A program made the position numbers and the translations under genes. From NCBI GenBank assembly GCA_905178155.1, contig CAJINV010000007.1:938627-1002626 (forward strand): DNA of 64,000 nucleotides. Direction: 5' to 3'. Below are positions 11,001-21,390 of this stretch, piece after piece. The stretch is from Amoebophrya sp. A120. Its lineage: Eukaryota; Sar; Dinophyceae; Syndiniales; Amoebophryaceae. How positions within the stretch are numbered: the first letter of the stretch is position 1; every line of letters starts with the position of its first letter. Under the pieces are notes generated by a model that was not told the origin of the DNA, made no database searches, and was given only the letters and a program-made list of their open reading frames with translations.

Positions 11001-13657
11001 CTCTCCTCGCTCTGGTCGAGCGGATCCGCGCCGCTTGGGGGCAGGATTTGCTCGTGGATTTCAACTTATCGTTAGACACCGTCGCGAACGAATTGGCGAA
11101 TCAGCGGAATGCAGCGAACAATGCGGCGATTAATTTGCAGAATTTGAAAATCACAAATGAGGAAATCGTCCGGATTCTTGATTTATCCTGTGCAAAAGTA
11201 TCGTACTCGTATGAATGCAAGTCTTGCATTGCAAATCTTTTTGCTAAGGCAAATCCGCATGACAAATTTTATTCTTCATGCCAAGGAAATTTGTATTGCA
11301 ACTTATTACTATATATTATATTCATGCGAAAAAAGAGGTAGACAGAGGGTAAACGAGAGGTGGCCGAGAGGTCAAAAAGAGGTCAAAAGAGGTAAAAAAG
11401 AGGTCGACAGAGGTGGAGAGGTGGCGCGGGACCCCTTTCGAGAGGGTCGGCGAGAGGGTGCGCGAGTATAGCCCGCCGAAGGCCCCACCTTAAGGCGGCG
11501 CCTAAGTGCCTCAGAGGGTGCAGAGAGGTCAAAAAGAGGGGGCGCGAGAGGTCGACAGAGGTGGAGAGAGGTGGCGCGAATAAGGGGCGACCTCTCGCGG
11601 ACCCTCTTGGCCACCTCTCGGCCACCTCTGTCGACCTCTACCCGCGAGTATAGCCGGATTATTAGCGGGGACCCCCAAAAGAGGTCAAAAAGAGGGTCTG
11701 CGAGAGGTCTGCGAGAGGGTAAAAACGCAAAGTGGCGGGCGCGAATCCGCATGGAAGTCCCCATATTTGGCACTGCAGGCCAGTCGTGGACTTGTTTTGT
11801 TCGGCGCCTTTCCGCGCCACCCTCTCGCGCCACCCTCTCGCGCACCCTCTCGCGCAACCCTCTCGCGCCACCCTCCCGCACCACCCTCCCGCGCCACCCT
11901 CTCGCGCTACCCTCTCGCGCCTGGCGGCTTCTGTTCGCCCCCGGTGTTCTTTGCAGCTGCTCCCTGCGCAGAGCGCCCACAGGCGCGGGAAGCGCGCAAG
12001 TGGTCCTGCGGGTTGGCGCGGCGCAAACAGGCGGAAAGAGCGGGACTCCAGTATGTTTCGTTGTGCATATTAGGCCCGTGGCGTTGTGGTCCGATCGGCA
12101 AACAGTCTTGCCCCGGCCCAACAGCCCTGCGCTCCGGCGGCAGCCGGAGCATGGCTGGTTTATACTAGTGCGATACTTTTGCAATGCATACGATTCCGAC
12201 GCCCAGGAGCGGATGATGCTGATACAGAATTGGGTCGGGTACAACAACCATGTGAGTAACACGAATTCGGAGGAAAGGAACATCGTGGAGAAGTTGTACG
12301 AGTGTCAGGAGCTGCAGATTTTGAACTATGGGAATCAGCAGAACAACTACAACCCGCTGACCCCGTTTATTGAGAGAAAACAAAATCAACCGATCAATTC
12401 GCACTTACCGGGCTACTTGCAGAAGTATCAAATGTAAAAATGTCTGGGTCTGGAAGGTTGGAACTTGTCATGCTAAATCTGAAGGATGCAAAAATCTGTG
12501 TTGCGTGAGTCCCAAAAGCTGTCCGCTTTTGACCAAGTGGAGAGGGAGTTTCTCATGCAGGAGAGGGATGATAGAGACCTCAAAAAATCTGTCATGCTGG
12601 GTCTCGCATTCCAGACCTCATGGGTCATGGAAAACCTGCATCACAAATCTCGCATTCTTCCAGACCCAGACATTTTTACATTTGATAAGAAGAGTCCAAC
12701 TGCGATTGACAGCACGAGCAGACTGCGGAAGTTGCAAAACTCGCTGGATAGTGACGCGTCGAACCCGTTATGAACTGCAAAATTATCGTACTACTAGAAA
12801 TCGCATGACAAATTCTCTCAGCATGAAAAATGAAATTTGTAATGCGGATTTAGCTTAAGAAGGAGATTTGTAATGCATGACTGCGATTAGTACGACTACG
12901 ATACTTTTGCACAGGATACCCGTTTGTCGCGGATAGCAATTTGAGCAGAACCAGCTCGAACCAGACGCAGGTTTCGCCTATGCACTGCAAATGTGTCTGG
13001 GTCTGGGAGAGTGCAACTTGTCATGCAGACTCTGGATCACGCAAAAACTTGTGTTGCATGAGCTGCACCAAAACTACTTGTTCACTTTTTGCCAGGAGAC
13101 TAGCGAGTTTCTCATGCAGGACAGGCATCAAGGGACCTGAGAAAAAAAATTTGTAATGCTTTCCGTGCGATCCAGAGCATCCGTGTCGTCCGAAAGATGC
13201 ATGACAAACTCCTGCACTCATCCAGACCGAGACATATTTGCATTTCATATTCCCAAGACGGAAGCAGATTTACAACGAATTGCGGCATTGCGATAGTTCG
13301 TTTTGGGACTTGTGCGTGGTGGAGTTAATGACGCACTCGCCGCTGGACAAAAACCCCATGCTGTTCTGGAAGTTGTTGTTTCTCTTCTTTTTCGTCGAGA
13401 AAGAGCTGAGAATCACCGGCCCGCTGTTCCGCTTTGTCAATTTCCATCCGGAGACGTTTCAGGAATCTGATGGGTTTAAAATTGACGTGTGCGGGAACAT
13501 CTTCCACTACGTCTTGTCCTCCAAACAGCACGCGCGCAGCTTCGGGAAGGAATTCTTGCTGTTTCTGATGCAGATAGTCTTGAAAAAGGAGAACCTGATA
13601 TCAGAGGGGTATTTCAAACTCATCAGTTTGAGGATCACGGAACTGATGCTGGAGTAA
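2079..13657 (+). CDS. G1: large protein with repeated cold-shock/OB-like modules, 23 exons
   Basis: Exons: 2079-2742, 2904-3038, 3325-3384, 3642-3824, 4105-4168, 4328-4695, 4973-5048, 5333-5528, 5664-6082, 6327-6767, 6935-7015, 7208-7250, 7564-7608, 7764-7901, 8047-8357, 8669-8888, 9055-9687, 9953-9983, 10269-11183, 12196-12425, 12693-12768, 12924-12978, 13255-13657. They sum to 5,787 nt (1,928 aa), open throughout. The N-terminus is low-complexity, rich in Asn, Asp and Lys. From about residue 305 come degenerate modules of the form GEVV...loop...F.V..NP: RMIGEVVHVVDMGAF, KRIRGEVVYANPEDTY, QRVVGTVVHGKADFG and KRIKVEGEVVIANPMYG. Two weaker copies lie near residues 975 and 1447. This resembles cold-shock/S1-type beta-barrels, so RNA binding is an inference. 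A Pro/Ser/Asn-rich linker and an unrecognised helical C-terminus (about 250 aa) follow. Nineteen of 22 introns are introners. ATG 2079 is the first in frame. Confidence 0.75.
2743..2898 (+). mobile_element. Introner family A, G1 intron 1
   Basis: Both ends carry the A repeat (GCAAAAGTATCGTACTCGTA type). Flanks cgact/tgagt are an imperfect TSD. Removal joins LHD to FHDYDTA in frame. Confidence 0.75.
3039..3319 (+). mobile_element. Introner family C, G1 intron 2
   Basis: The C repeat (TCCTGAGTAAAAACGTCCCC) and its complement form the ends. Perfect 5-bp TSD gaaag. Confidence 0.9.
3385..3636 (+). mobile_element. Introner family B, G1 intron 3
   Basis: The B repeat (GCAAATATGTCTGGGTCTGG) and its complement form the ends. 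Perfect TSD actga. Confidence 0.9.
3825..4099 (+). mobile_element. Introner family B, G1 intron 4
   Basis: Diverged B ends (tctgggagattcc variant on the left, ccagacccagac on the right). Perfect TSD gtacg. The internal GCATNACA core is present. Confidence 0.87.
4169..4322 (+). mobile_element. Introner family A, G1 intron 5
   Basis: A-type inverted ends. TSD ccgca/cccca (4 of 5). Removal joins EPKP to QKDKQF in frame. Confidence 0.87.
4696..4967 (+). mobile_element. Introner family B, G1 intron 6
   Basis: B-type inverted ends. Perfect TSD actcc. Joins NKL to LTGGN in frame. Confidence 0.9.
5049..5327 (+). mobile_element. Introner family C, G1 intron 7
   Basis: C-type inverted ends; the right end reads gggatgtttttacatatgata. 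Perfect TSD aaaac. Confidence 0.9.
5529..5663 (+). other. GT-AG intron, G1 intron 8
   Basis: Donor GTGGGC and acceptor TCTCTCCAG. This choice keeps the total frame and joins PVKKL to QAIKKHF. It contains TTTGTCATGATGC, like the introner core. A donor at 5540 is possible but breaks frame. Confidence 0.6.
6083..6321 (+). mobile_element. Introner family F, G1 intron 9
   Basis: F ends (GGCGTTCTCAACTGTTACAT type) inverted. Perfect TSD tcgca. Joins TLS to QLEKNG. Confidence 0.9.
6768..6929 (+). mobile_element. Introner family A, diverged, G1 intron 10
   Basis: Left gcaaaagtagcgcattttg and right cgaaagcgctacaacttttgc form the ends. TSD poor (gagcc/gaaca), yet removal stays in frame (SE to ADEEIYEG). 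Confidence 0.75.
7016..7207 (+). other. GT-AG intron, G1 intron 11
   Basis: Donor GTACTC, acceptor AAAACAG; joins GEK to INKQDMKD in frame. Carries CACATGACAAATTC near its 3' end, the introner core motif. Confidence 0.7.
7251..7558 (+). mobile_element. Introner family D, G1 intron 12
   Basis: D ends (GTGTCAGAATCGAAATCGAC type) inverted. Perfect TSD aggtc. Joins DEV to RVLYPTN. Confidence 0.9.
7609..7758 (+). mobile_element. Introner family A, G1 intron 13
   Basis: A-type inverted ends. Perfect TSD catta. Joins PMTL to SSFAMSS. Confidence 0.9.
7902..8046 (+). other. GT-AG intron with introner-like core, G1 intron 14
   Basis: Donor GTATTTG, acceptor CCAACAG; joins NHT to DGRGQVF. Its middle reads cgcatcacaaatcgtgtttgtcatgc, the introner core palindrome, without recognisable TIRs. 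Confidence 0.75.
8358..8663 (+). mobile_element. Introner family D, G1 intron 15
   Basis: D-type inverted ends. Perfect TSD acaca. Joins NEVT to QDEVEEE. Confidence 0.9.
8889..9049 (+). mobile_element. Introner family E, G1 intron 16
   Basis: E ends (AAAAAGTGTTAACGTTAACG type) inverted. Perfect TSD caccg, inside a Pro-rich coding stretch. Confidence 0.9.
9688..9947 (+). mobile_element. Introner family B, G1 intron 17
   Basis: B-type inverted ends. Perfect TSD gtggt. Confidence 0.9.
9984..10263 (+). mobile_element. Introner family C, G1 intron 18
   Basis: C-type inverted ends. Perfect TSD cccgg. The exon between this and the previous introner is only 31 nt. Confidence 0.9.
11184..12190 (+). 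mobile_element. Introner family A enlarged by a GAGG-rich insertion, G1 intron 19
   Basis: A-type ends with TSD tgatt/cgatt (4 of 5). Removal joins RILD to SDAQERMM in frame. The element is 1,007 bp against about 150 bp for intact A copies. Confidence 0.85.
11325..12165. repeat. GAGAGG/CCTCTC-rich repeat block inside an introner
   Basis: The left half is a dense array of short GAGAGGT and GAGGGT words. The right half (about 11820-11920) carries the complement as CACCCTCTCGCGC repeats, with a short complementary stretch at 11590-11640, so the block can fold on itself. A clear TSD is not visible. The long Arg-rich ORFs here are by-products of the repeat. Limits are approximate. Confidence 0.7.
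12426..12687 (+). mobile_element. Introner family B, G1 intron 20
   Basis: B-type inverted ends. Perfect TSD agaag. Confidence 0.9.
12769..12918 (+). mobile_element. Introner family A, G1 intron 21
   Basis: Diverged A-type ends. Perfect TSD cccgt. Confidence 0.9.
12979..13249 (+). mobile_element. Introner family B, G1 intron 22
   Basis: B-type inverted ends. TSD tcgcc/ttccc imperfect. Removal joins QVSP to RRKQIYNE in frame. Confidence 0.85.
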
Positions 13658-16112
13658 TAAGAGGGAAGCGAGGAAGTGGTACTGGTCCTCTCCCAGTCAG
13701 CTGAAAAAAACGCTGACGCAAAAATCATTTGCCAGCCCACTGCTAGTTGTAGGAGTGTCGTCGTAGGAAGAACTCATTTGTTCTTCTGGGGGTAGGCAGA
13801 ACTATTCAAAAAAAATCCAATAACAAAGATTAGGTGGAAAATTATTTCAAAAATAGGTCATATATAGTTATAGGCTCTAGGTAATAGATAATAGGCCGTG
13901 AATCTGTAGTTATCGGTGGATAGTAAGTATCTTTTCTGTCAATTTATTCGCTATAATTCTGGCAGTGAAGACCACTTCATCCTAGTATCAACGGGTTCTA
14001 TATTTTCAAATTACTTATAGGCTTAAACAGACTTTTACTTTTTACCAGAAGTACACAGGAACAGATTATCATTTCAGATTCAGACCACAAGAACTTGCAA
14101 ATTTCTGTCGCAGATTTTTTTATCGATTTACTTCTCAGAGAAAAATACTCAGCACAAGAGCACACTGTGCTCGCAGCCAGCTAATCATTTTTTATCTCGA
14201 AAATAAAATGTAATTCAAAGCAGTTACATCGGGGATGGTGATGGAGCAGATAACAGATACAGATAAAGTTTGCAGCCGCAAGGAAATTTAATACTTTTCG
14301 AAGAAGTAGTATCAGATAGTTGTATCGCTTGCAAAAATACTCAGAATATCAGCAACAATTTTTCATCAGCCAGATTCAGCAATTTAATACGTCGTCAAAG
14401 TCCAAAATGCTTCACGCCAGAACAAACTACTGTTTACTTAACTTAACAAATTCACTTCGCTCTGATGTTTTCTTTGCAGTTTTTCGTTTTAAATGGGTTA
14501 TGAGTTCCACACCACTCAAAATGTTTTTTCAATTGCTACAGAGATAGTATCGTACTTCAACGCTCGACCTCGACGCTTTATTTCGATATCGTATCCCCCC
14601 ACGCCTTGTTCACTTGATCTCCCGCCAAAAGATAAACTATTTCGCAGAACTCCGATGCTATGCATTATCCTCGTGTAGCGTAAAAAGTATAGCAACCACC
14701 ACCAGCGCACTAAAGTTATTTTGTACCCCATCAATTCATCTCCTTCTAGATCTAGAACTACTCGTCTATTAGTGCAAAAAACATCCACCCTTTCAGAAGT
14801 ACTAGTACAGCCGCAGCTCAGTTTTGTCGAACGATTTTCCCACTTAATTTTCTGTAACAGCTTTTCTCCATTTCGATTTCGAATCTTTAAATAAGTCACT
14901 GGATAATAAACTGTGATTTCTAAGCAGGGCCGCATTTATTTTCAGGTGAAGACGATCCCAATATCCTTGCAGGGTCTACTTCAGTGGATGAAATACCGGC
15001 TCATGAAAATGTTAATGTACGGCAAAGAAAAGCACAAAGAAAATGGGAGTAAGACTTATCATTTCCATCCTCACCAAGCGAGTGAGATCAAGTCATCAAA
15101 AAATGCTTTTTTGCTTTACAACTGTTACATCTGGTCATGATGGATAGCATCCCCCTGCTTAGGATCTTCAGAAGTTGTTTCCTGTGCTGATTATATGAAC
15201 CTAAAAACCTCGGAACCTAAATGTGTAAGAGACGAGCCCGCGATTCGAAATGTGGAAAAGTGTAGCTGTTGCTGGAAATAGTTGAAAAAGGAGAGGCGAG
15301 CTGCTGCACTGTGCGCAGCTCGTAGTGCTGCGCCACCGAACGCGACACCGTGTGGTGCTGCTAATCAGGTGGTTTGTGGATGTTGTTGTCACAAAAGTGA
15401 AAGCGGAGAAATGTTGCGCTATCCCAACAAGAAGAAAGAACATCGGTGGATCTGAAGTTTTTGGAAAGTCGGTTTTTTTGATCGGCACTTGCCACGAGTT
15501 TTTGACGGTACAAATTCGGTCGTCTCTCTTTCTGGCGGAGGTGGTGCCGCTCGGAAATAAAAGAGGTTGATCACGTTTCGGTTCTTGAGAAGTTGTGGCT
15601 CTTTCATCTCAGCATGAAATTCAAGTTCGGTTTGCGATTTTGTCCGTCCTGGTGTAAGTACTTACTACTTCCTGGTGAATTATGTGACTTCGGTTGTCGT
15701 ACAAAAAAAAGCGCCGCAGCGCCGGCAGTTTTCGTTTCGTTCAAACGCAGGCGTAGTACCTGTCAGCCAAATTGAAGAAGCTGGCTGTCCAATCGTTCAC
15801 TTGGTTTTCCACTCGTTGGTTCTTCGCACTCTACCTTGCTTCGGCTCTTCTGATAATTCCCTTTCCGCGTATGTTATTCCTACAGAGAAGAATTGCCCCT
15901 AATAAATTCGTTACCTTATGCCTGCTACCCTCATATTTAAGTTGTACCCTTACTTTTTCATGCTAGAGCTGGGAGTGTATTTTTGCCTGTCGAAAAATTG
16001 TTCTAGAACACCTGACACAGACACTTCTGTATTCCCCACTGTACTAAAAACTAACGTCAAGTGACCTCCTGTACCCCTCCTCTTCTCCAGCTCAAGCAAA
16101 GCATCCCAAATT
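13658..16112. other. Intergenic region between G1 and G2
   Basis: AT-rich, with no introners and no ORF with recognisable features (14516-14935 minus and 14913-15140 plus look random). The pyrimidine tract with AG at about 16080-16090, 22 nt before the G2 ATG, could be a trans-splice acceptor; that is an inference only. Confidence 0.5.
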
Positions 16113-19100
16113 ATGGCCGGAAGCGGAAGTAATACTCTCCGCGAACAAACAGCGGATCATGACAATCCGCTCAAGACCGCGGCGATTTTCCTCACGCCAC
16201 TGATAATCGCCACCGCCTGCACCCTCGCCAGATCCGATTTCGACCCACAAGCGGCCCAGCACCAATCGGCGATAACCTCGATTTTGACTTTATATTTCCT
16301 CCAGTTCTCCGCCGTCGGCGGCTTTTTCGCGCTGTTCAACTCCGCGGAGCAGGGGATTGGCGGAGAATGGGTCCGCGGCCTCGCGATGATTCCGGACATC
16401 TTCGCGACGGTGGGGGGGATGATCTCGGCGTTACCGATCGTGTATGAATTACAAAAGCATGGTACTAGTATGAATTGCATTACAAACTTCCTCAGCATGA
16501 GAAATGGAATCTGTGATGCTGTCCGACCTTCAGAAAAAGATTTGTAATGCATAACTGCAATCACAACGAGTACGATACTTTTGCACTGCATATTGTGATT
16601 CCCTTTTTCGAGCACTGCTTCTACTGGTATTATTACATTTTCAGCACCCCGGCGCACGCAGCCTGCTCGTTTCTGGACCCGACGATGCAGGCGGGAACCG
16701 TTGCGGAACTGGCATTAGCGAAGGCGAGTGGGTATCAACTGCAAATATGTCTGGGTCTGGAAACTTGTGATGCTGAAATGTGCATGACTGAAATATTTTC
16801 CAATGCCGCCAAGCATGACAATTCTCCCGGACACTTTCTCATGCGCAGTCCGCATGAGAAACTGCGCTTTTGTATGACAAAAGGAGGCGTCGTTTTGTTA
16901 GTCATGCAATACAGATTTTACAGGTATGTAGGACTAGCATTACAAGTTTAATGCTGCCAGACCCAGATATATTTGCAATGCATAGTGGAAATAGTTCCGA
17001 AGACGTGTTGAACACGTCTTACCCCGCGTCCGTTCTGAGCTACTTCCTCGGTGACTTCATCTCCTTCTCTTTGCCAGTCGGGTTATTAGTGATCAACGAC
17101 CCGGATTCGCATCGGTATTTATTACTCGGTTTGATCCCTGGGTTGGTGGCGATCCCGGTGACGTGTTTCGTCTGCTATTTGATTTTGTATCTAGAGCAGA
17201 TGAACAACGGTCTTGGGTACGTTCTGGTGAACAGCAAAATCGAGCCGTCGCCCGTGTTGGATTGGGAACTGCGGATAGACTTGGTAGCCTCGACGATTCA
17301 GGTAATTTCGCCCTGCTGGATTCTCGCTGCGGTGATGGGCTTGTTTTTGTACTTGCAGCCGCCAGGGGGGGCGGGAAAGGATAAGAACATCAAGGGTAAT
17401 ATTAGTAGTGCTGCACCTTTAGTACCACCATCAAGTACTACACCTGCACCCCCGATTCTCGCACGCACGAATTCCAACGAAGCTGCTATAGGAAGGAGAC
17501 TCTCCCCACGAGGATCAGAACGGCAATTCGGGTCTCTAACAAGCAACGCCCGACTGACCCAAGCGAACTCGGTCGAATTCTTCACGCCTTTACCCCTCCC
17601 GCCGGCAACAATCAAGAGTCACCCTCAATTGAAGACCATCTTACAACTACCCGAGGGAGAGGGGACGAAGCAGATACCAAAGTTGTCAGACGGGGCGGCG
17701 GATGAGACAAGAACGCCCGAAATTATGAACTACACGCCTCCTGGGCGGGACGCAGAAGCTGTGAGAACGCCCCAAATCCACGAATTCTTCGAGGGTATCC
17801 TAACGCCGAGCAGCATCACGAAAGGGAGCGTGGTGGGGTTCCAGGATAATCTTGAAGAACTGGAAGACACTGGTACAACCTTCGATCTGACCAATGTCTA
17901 TCCAGAACCAGCATCAGAAACAAGGCAAATCATTCCGCAGCTGAGCGACCGCCCTTCCACGGCCTTCACCAGCAATGCCGGAAGTGGTTTGGATTCCAGC
18001 CCCGGTGGAAACATCAATAGCAGTATAGCAACAGGAGAGCGGCAGCAGAAAACCATCAGTTTTGAATCTAAACCACCAGTGGGGTTGAAATCTGCGGACA
18101 ACCTTGATGTCCCGGACAGTTTTGGAGAGGACGCAGGAACAACCTACCCTGTCGCGGCGAATGACAAGCCGGAGGATTTACTCGTCATCACCCTTTTTGT
18201 CGGCTTTGGCACCATGCTCAACTACTATCCACAGTAAACGTCCCGTACACGACGTACAAATGCTGCTGCTGCATGACAAAAGTTCCACTCGATCTCAGTC
18301 AGCATCACAAGTTTTACACTCCAAGTTAGCGAAATTTGTCATGCATTTGTACTACATGTACGGGAAATTTGTATTGCATAACTACTTCCTGCGTTTCATG
18401 TTCCTCATCTCCGCGTTACAGCATATAGGCGGTTGCATCTGGATTTTCCAAACCTTTCTCCCCGACTACCCGGAACTCCAATTGCAGCCATTGTTAAAAA
18501 CTTCCTCCAACGCCGTTTTCTTCCGGTACAGCGAGTCTACCGGGTTGGATGTCGCGGCGAGTATCGGGATTGCGGTCTCCGGGATGCTGCCGTTTATGTT
18601 TTTACTCCGGGAGAAGTGTATCTACAGCATCTGTCGGGTTGGGAAATTTATCGGGTTTCACGACGAAGAGGGTTTTGGGATTTTGGGGATCGTGGGGTCT
18701 CTGTCGAGCATGATCGTCTTGTTCACCATGCTCCCACGAATCGCACCGAAAGAAGCAGTCGCGGCCGTCGCGTTTTCCATTCCGGCAGCATACAGTCTCG
18801 GCGGACACTTGGCGTTTTCTTCAATCTACCAACCACCACTGTGTGTTCCGTTATTAATCGGAAAATTGATCGGAGGGGTTTTTGCGATGGGACTTGCGCG
18901 GTTGACGACGTGTAGATTAGTGGAGGAGGATCAGAAAGAACACTCGCCGGAAACGGTGGCTAGGAGAGTACACTCTTCCGAGTTTTACGGGGCGCAGCGC
19001 AGGACAACCTTGTTTAGACTCGGTGGGGATGAGGATAGTGTGCGCTTTTCCGGTCGGGATAATTACGATAGCATCAGGTCTGGGATCGGAAGGAGAAGTT

Positions 19101-20563
19101 CCAGGCGGAGTAAAAGGGTCAGGAGTACCGTCGGTGGTTTTTCGCCCCCTCCTCCAGGCTCGGGAACTACCAGTGCTGCTGCTAACACCCGGAAGTCCGC
19201 GGCTTTGAAGGAGTATCTTTTAAGTTTAGAATCCACCGAGTTTTTTGATAATTTGGAGGCAGACCTGGAGGAAGATGAGGTGGAAAATAAATCGGATAAT
19301 TCATCCGACGAAGATGATCCTCAAATACAAACCGCGAAGACCAAAGAAATCCCCGCGCGCTTCGACCCGGAATCGGCGGAGAGCGACGAGAACAACTCCG
19401 GGAGTAACTACGAGGCTGCAGGAACTACTTCTTTTCGTGGTTCAAGTAAAGACAAGACTACGCCGCCGCGCAAGTCGAAAGTGGCGAGGAGGAGGTTTAA
19501 GAAGGGCGCTTTGGTTGCGAGGATGATCAAATTGCTCGAAAAGGAAGGAAATGCAATGTACAAGCAGAAAGGACGTCGAGGTCGAGCCAGAGAAGTAGAA
19601 CTGAGTCCACGAGAAGTTCTTGTAGATGCTGCTGGTATCAAGACTGCAGAGGAAAAGCGGGTCCTCGCTGGAACAACGAAACAGCGCACAGAAATAACAG
19701 CTGCAGCGCAGAACCTACAGCAGCAGAAGTCCCCTCGTTTTGACCAACACCCCCACCAGCAGTCACCGGTGAGGGTTATGGATCCACGGGCGCGGGGCTT
19801 CGAGCAACACAATCCACTATCGCCTCGTTTCCACCACCGGAAATCCGCGTTTGTCTTCGGGGGCGACGAAGTTGTTCCGCTCTCTGACGTCGACTCGGAT
19901 GTTTCTTCGATCGACGCAGCGCGTGTGATTAAAAATGCGCGCAACGTCCATGTATATGGAAATCACCACTTGCCCGGAGTTTCCCTTCCCCGTGTGAACA
20001 ACATGTGCAATCACATGAGTGTGTACGATTCGCACACGCAGAAACTTCTGTCCGATCGGGTGCGGAACGTGATGAAGCGACTGCAGGTAATTGGGGCAAG
20101 GACTTCGAAGGAGGGAGAAGGTGTTGATGGGACAACATCCACCAGGGGGAATGGGCAGCGCAGTAGAAGAACCGATGGCAAAGCACCATCGCTTACCAGC
20201 CGTGACACGGGTAGCGAAGCGGAGATCAACAATCCGGCTGCTGGTAGTCCTCCTGCAAAGAACTTGTCATACAAAGCGCAGTTGCAGCAAACAAAAGCCA
20301 AGCTTCTTCGACATCCAGGGTCTGGGTCAACAACCGGGACCGTGTTTTTGGAGCAAGGTAGTAACGGTAACCGTGATAGCGACGCGAGCACTCTGTCCGC
20401 ACCCTTGTTGCAACAGGATTACGAAGAACTCCGAAGACGGGCTACAGCTGTGGGGTCTTTCACGAGAAACTCCGATGACGGCAACAATAGCGGTGTATCG
20501 GAGACGGAACTGCAACGGTCATTCGACGGCGTGGTGAAGGATTTGCGACAAACTGTTCTGTAA
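16113..20563 (+). CDS. G2: EutH-like ethanolamine transporter with long cytoplasmic extensions
   Basis: Exons 16113-16442, 16598-16732, 16990-18225, 18386-20563; every exon is a multiple of three; 1,292 aa. Hydrophobic segments cover residues about 22-280 and 548-742. Similarity to the EutH family is clearest in IPVGLLV...YLLLGLIPGLVAIPV and in AYSLGGHLAFSSIYQPPLCV followed by LIGKLIGGVFAMGLAR. EutH is a bacterial inner-membrane protein of about 400 aa that imports ethanolamine. Here the two membrane halves are split by a Ser/Pro/Thr-rich loop of about 270 aa, and a charged tail of about 550 aa follows, both probably cytoplasmic. Ethanolamine scavenging from a host is a plausible role, not shown. 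All three introns are introners. Family assignment rests on remembered motifs. Confidence 0.75.
16443..16592 (+). mobile_element. Introner family A, G2 intron 1
   Basis: A-type inverted ends. TSD tcgtg/ttgtg (4 of 5). Joins ALPIV to IPFFEH. Confidence 0.87.
16733..16984 (+). mobile_element. Introner family B, G2 intron 2
   Basis: B-type inverted ends. TSD gtggg/gtgga (4 of 5). Joins KASG to NSSEDV. Confidence 0.88.
18226..18380 (+). mobile_element. Introner family I, G2 intron 3
   Basis: I ends (TCCACAGTAAATTTCCCGTA type) inverted. Perfect TSD actac. Joins MLNY to FLRFMF within a membrane segment. Confidence 0.9.
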
Positions 20564-21390
20564 AATCGCAGTATCAACGTATAGGTATAGGAGTCGTAAT
20601 TCGCATCCAATGATTGTACTTGTACTAGATTTTCGTGCACGCTTTGTGCAAAAAGCAACACGACCAATTTGCTTGTCAATCGTTGTGCTTCTGCTTACAT
20701 ACCTGTAACGATAGCACGATCTTGCTCTCAGAGACTTGGAAGAGTCTCCCACTTCTACGGAGGTTTTCTTGTAGTGTACTGTTCAAATTGTGTTCTTGGC
20801 TACCATTTGAAGTCCTCGTACGCCACAAACACAATGGCTGCGTCTGTGATGTGCTGCAACTCGATTACCAGAATTTCAGCATCACCGGATCATTTCGTAG
20901 GTTTCTTTGCAGACTACACCTCCTGGTTGGTTCCTTGTCCGCTTTGTCACGAAGAAAGTTCAATTTGTGTGAAACAGAGCGTGATGTTGATCTATCTTTT
21001 TGCCATCTTCCGTTCCCGTGAACAAGATCACTCAGTGCTTTTTCTTTTTTCTGTTTGCGTTCATTGTTGGTAGCTGCAGATGCTTGTTCATCTGCATGTC
21101 CATGTATCAGATCATGATCCTCTTCTCAATTTTCTTTTTCAACTTCTCACAAAACTAACCATAGTTTCCCACACCAGGACGAAAACACCTGCTGAAATCT
21201 CGTCTCCAACGTTGTGAAAGGATTGCTTTTGCTGGCACTCCCAACCTAAGCTTTCCGAGTAACCACATTGGACAAGTAGACTCGAGAGTACGCAGCGACA
21301 GCGTCCACATTTTTGGTGTTTTTACCACTACACTCCGATACTCTACTTCACACGACGATCGTGTACACTTGCAACAAAGGTTCCCCCAAA
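20564..21390. other. Intergenic region between G2 and G3
   Basis: Overlapping short ORFs in several frames without recognisable motifs; no introners. Probably the 3' UTR of G2 and 5' flank of G3. Confidence 0.5.

Noticed and set aside
11372-12283. 303-aa Arg-rich ORF on the minus strand, and similar plus ORFs
   Set aside because: They are translations of the GAGAGG/CCTCTC repeat in several frames at once.
13658-16112. Genes in the G1-G2 gap
   Set aside because: ORFs are short, AT-rich, without motifs, and overlap on both strands.
18104-20563. Single 819-aa ORF through the end of the EutH-like gene
   Set aside because: Its first part is out of frame with the upstream exon and reads through a family I introner (18226-18380). 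Only 18386-20563 is coding.
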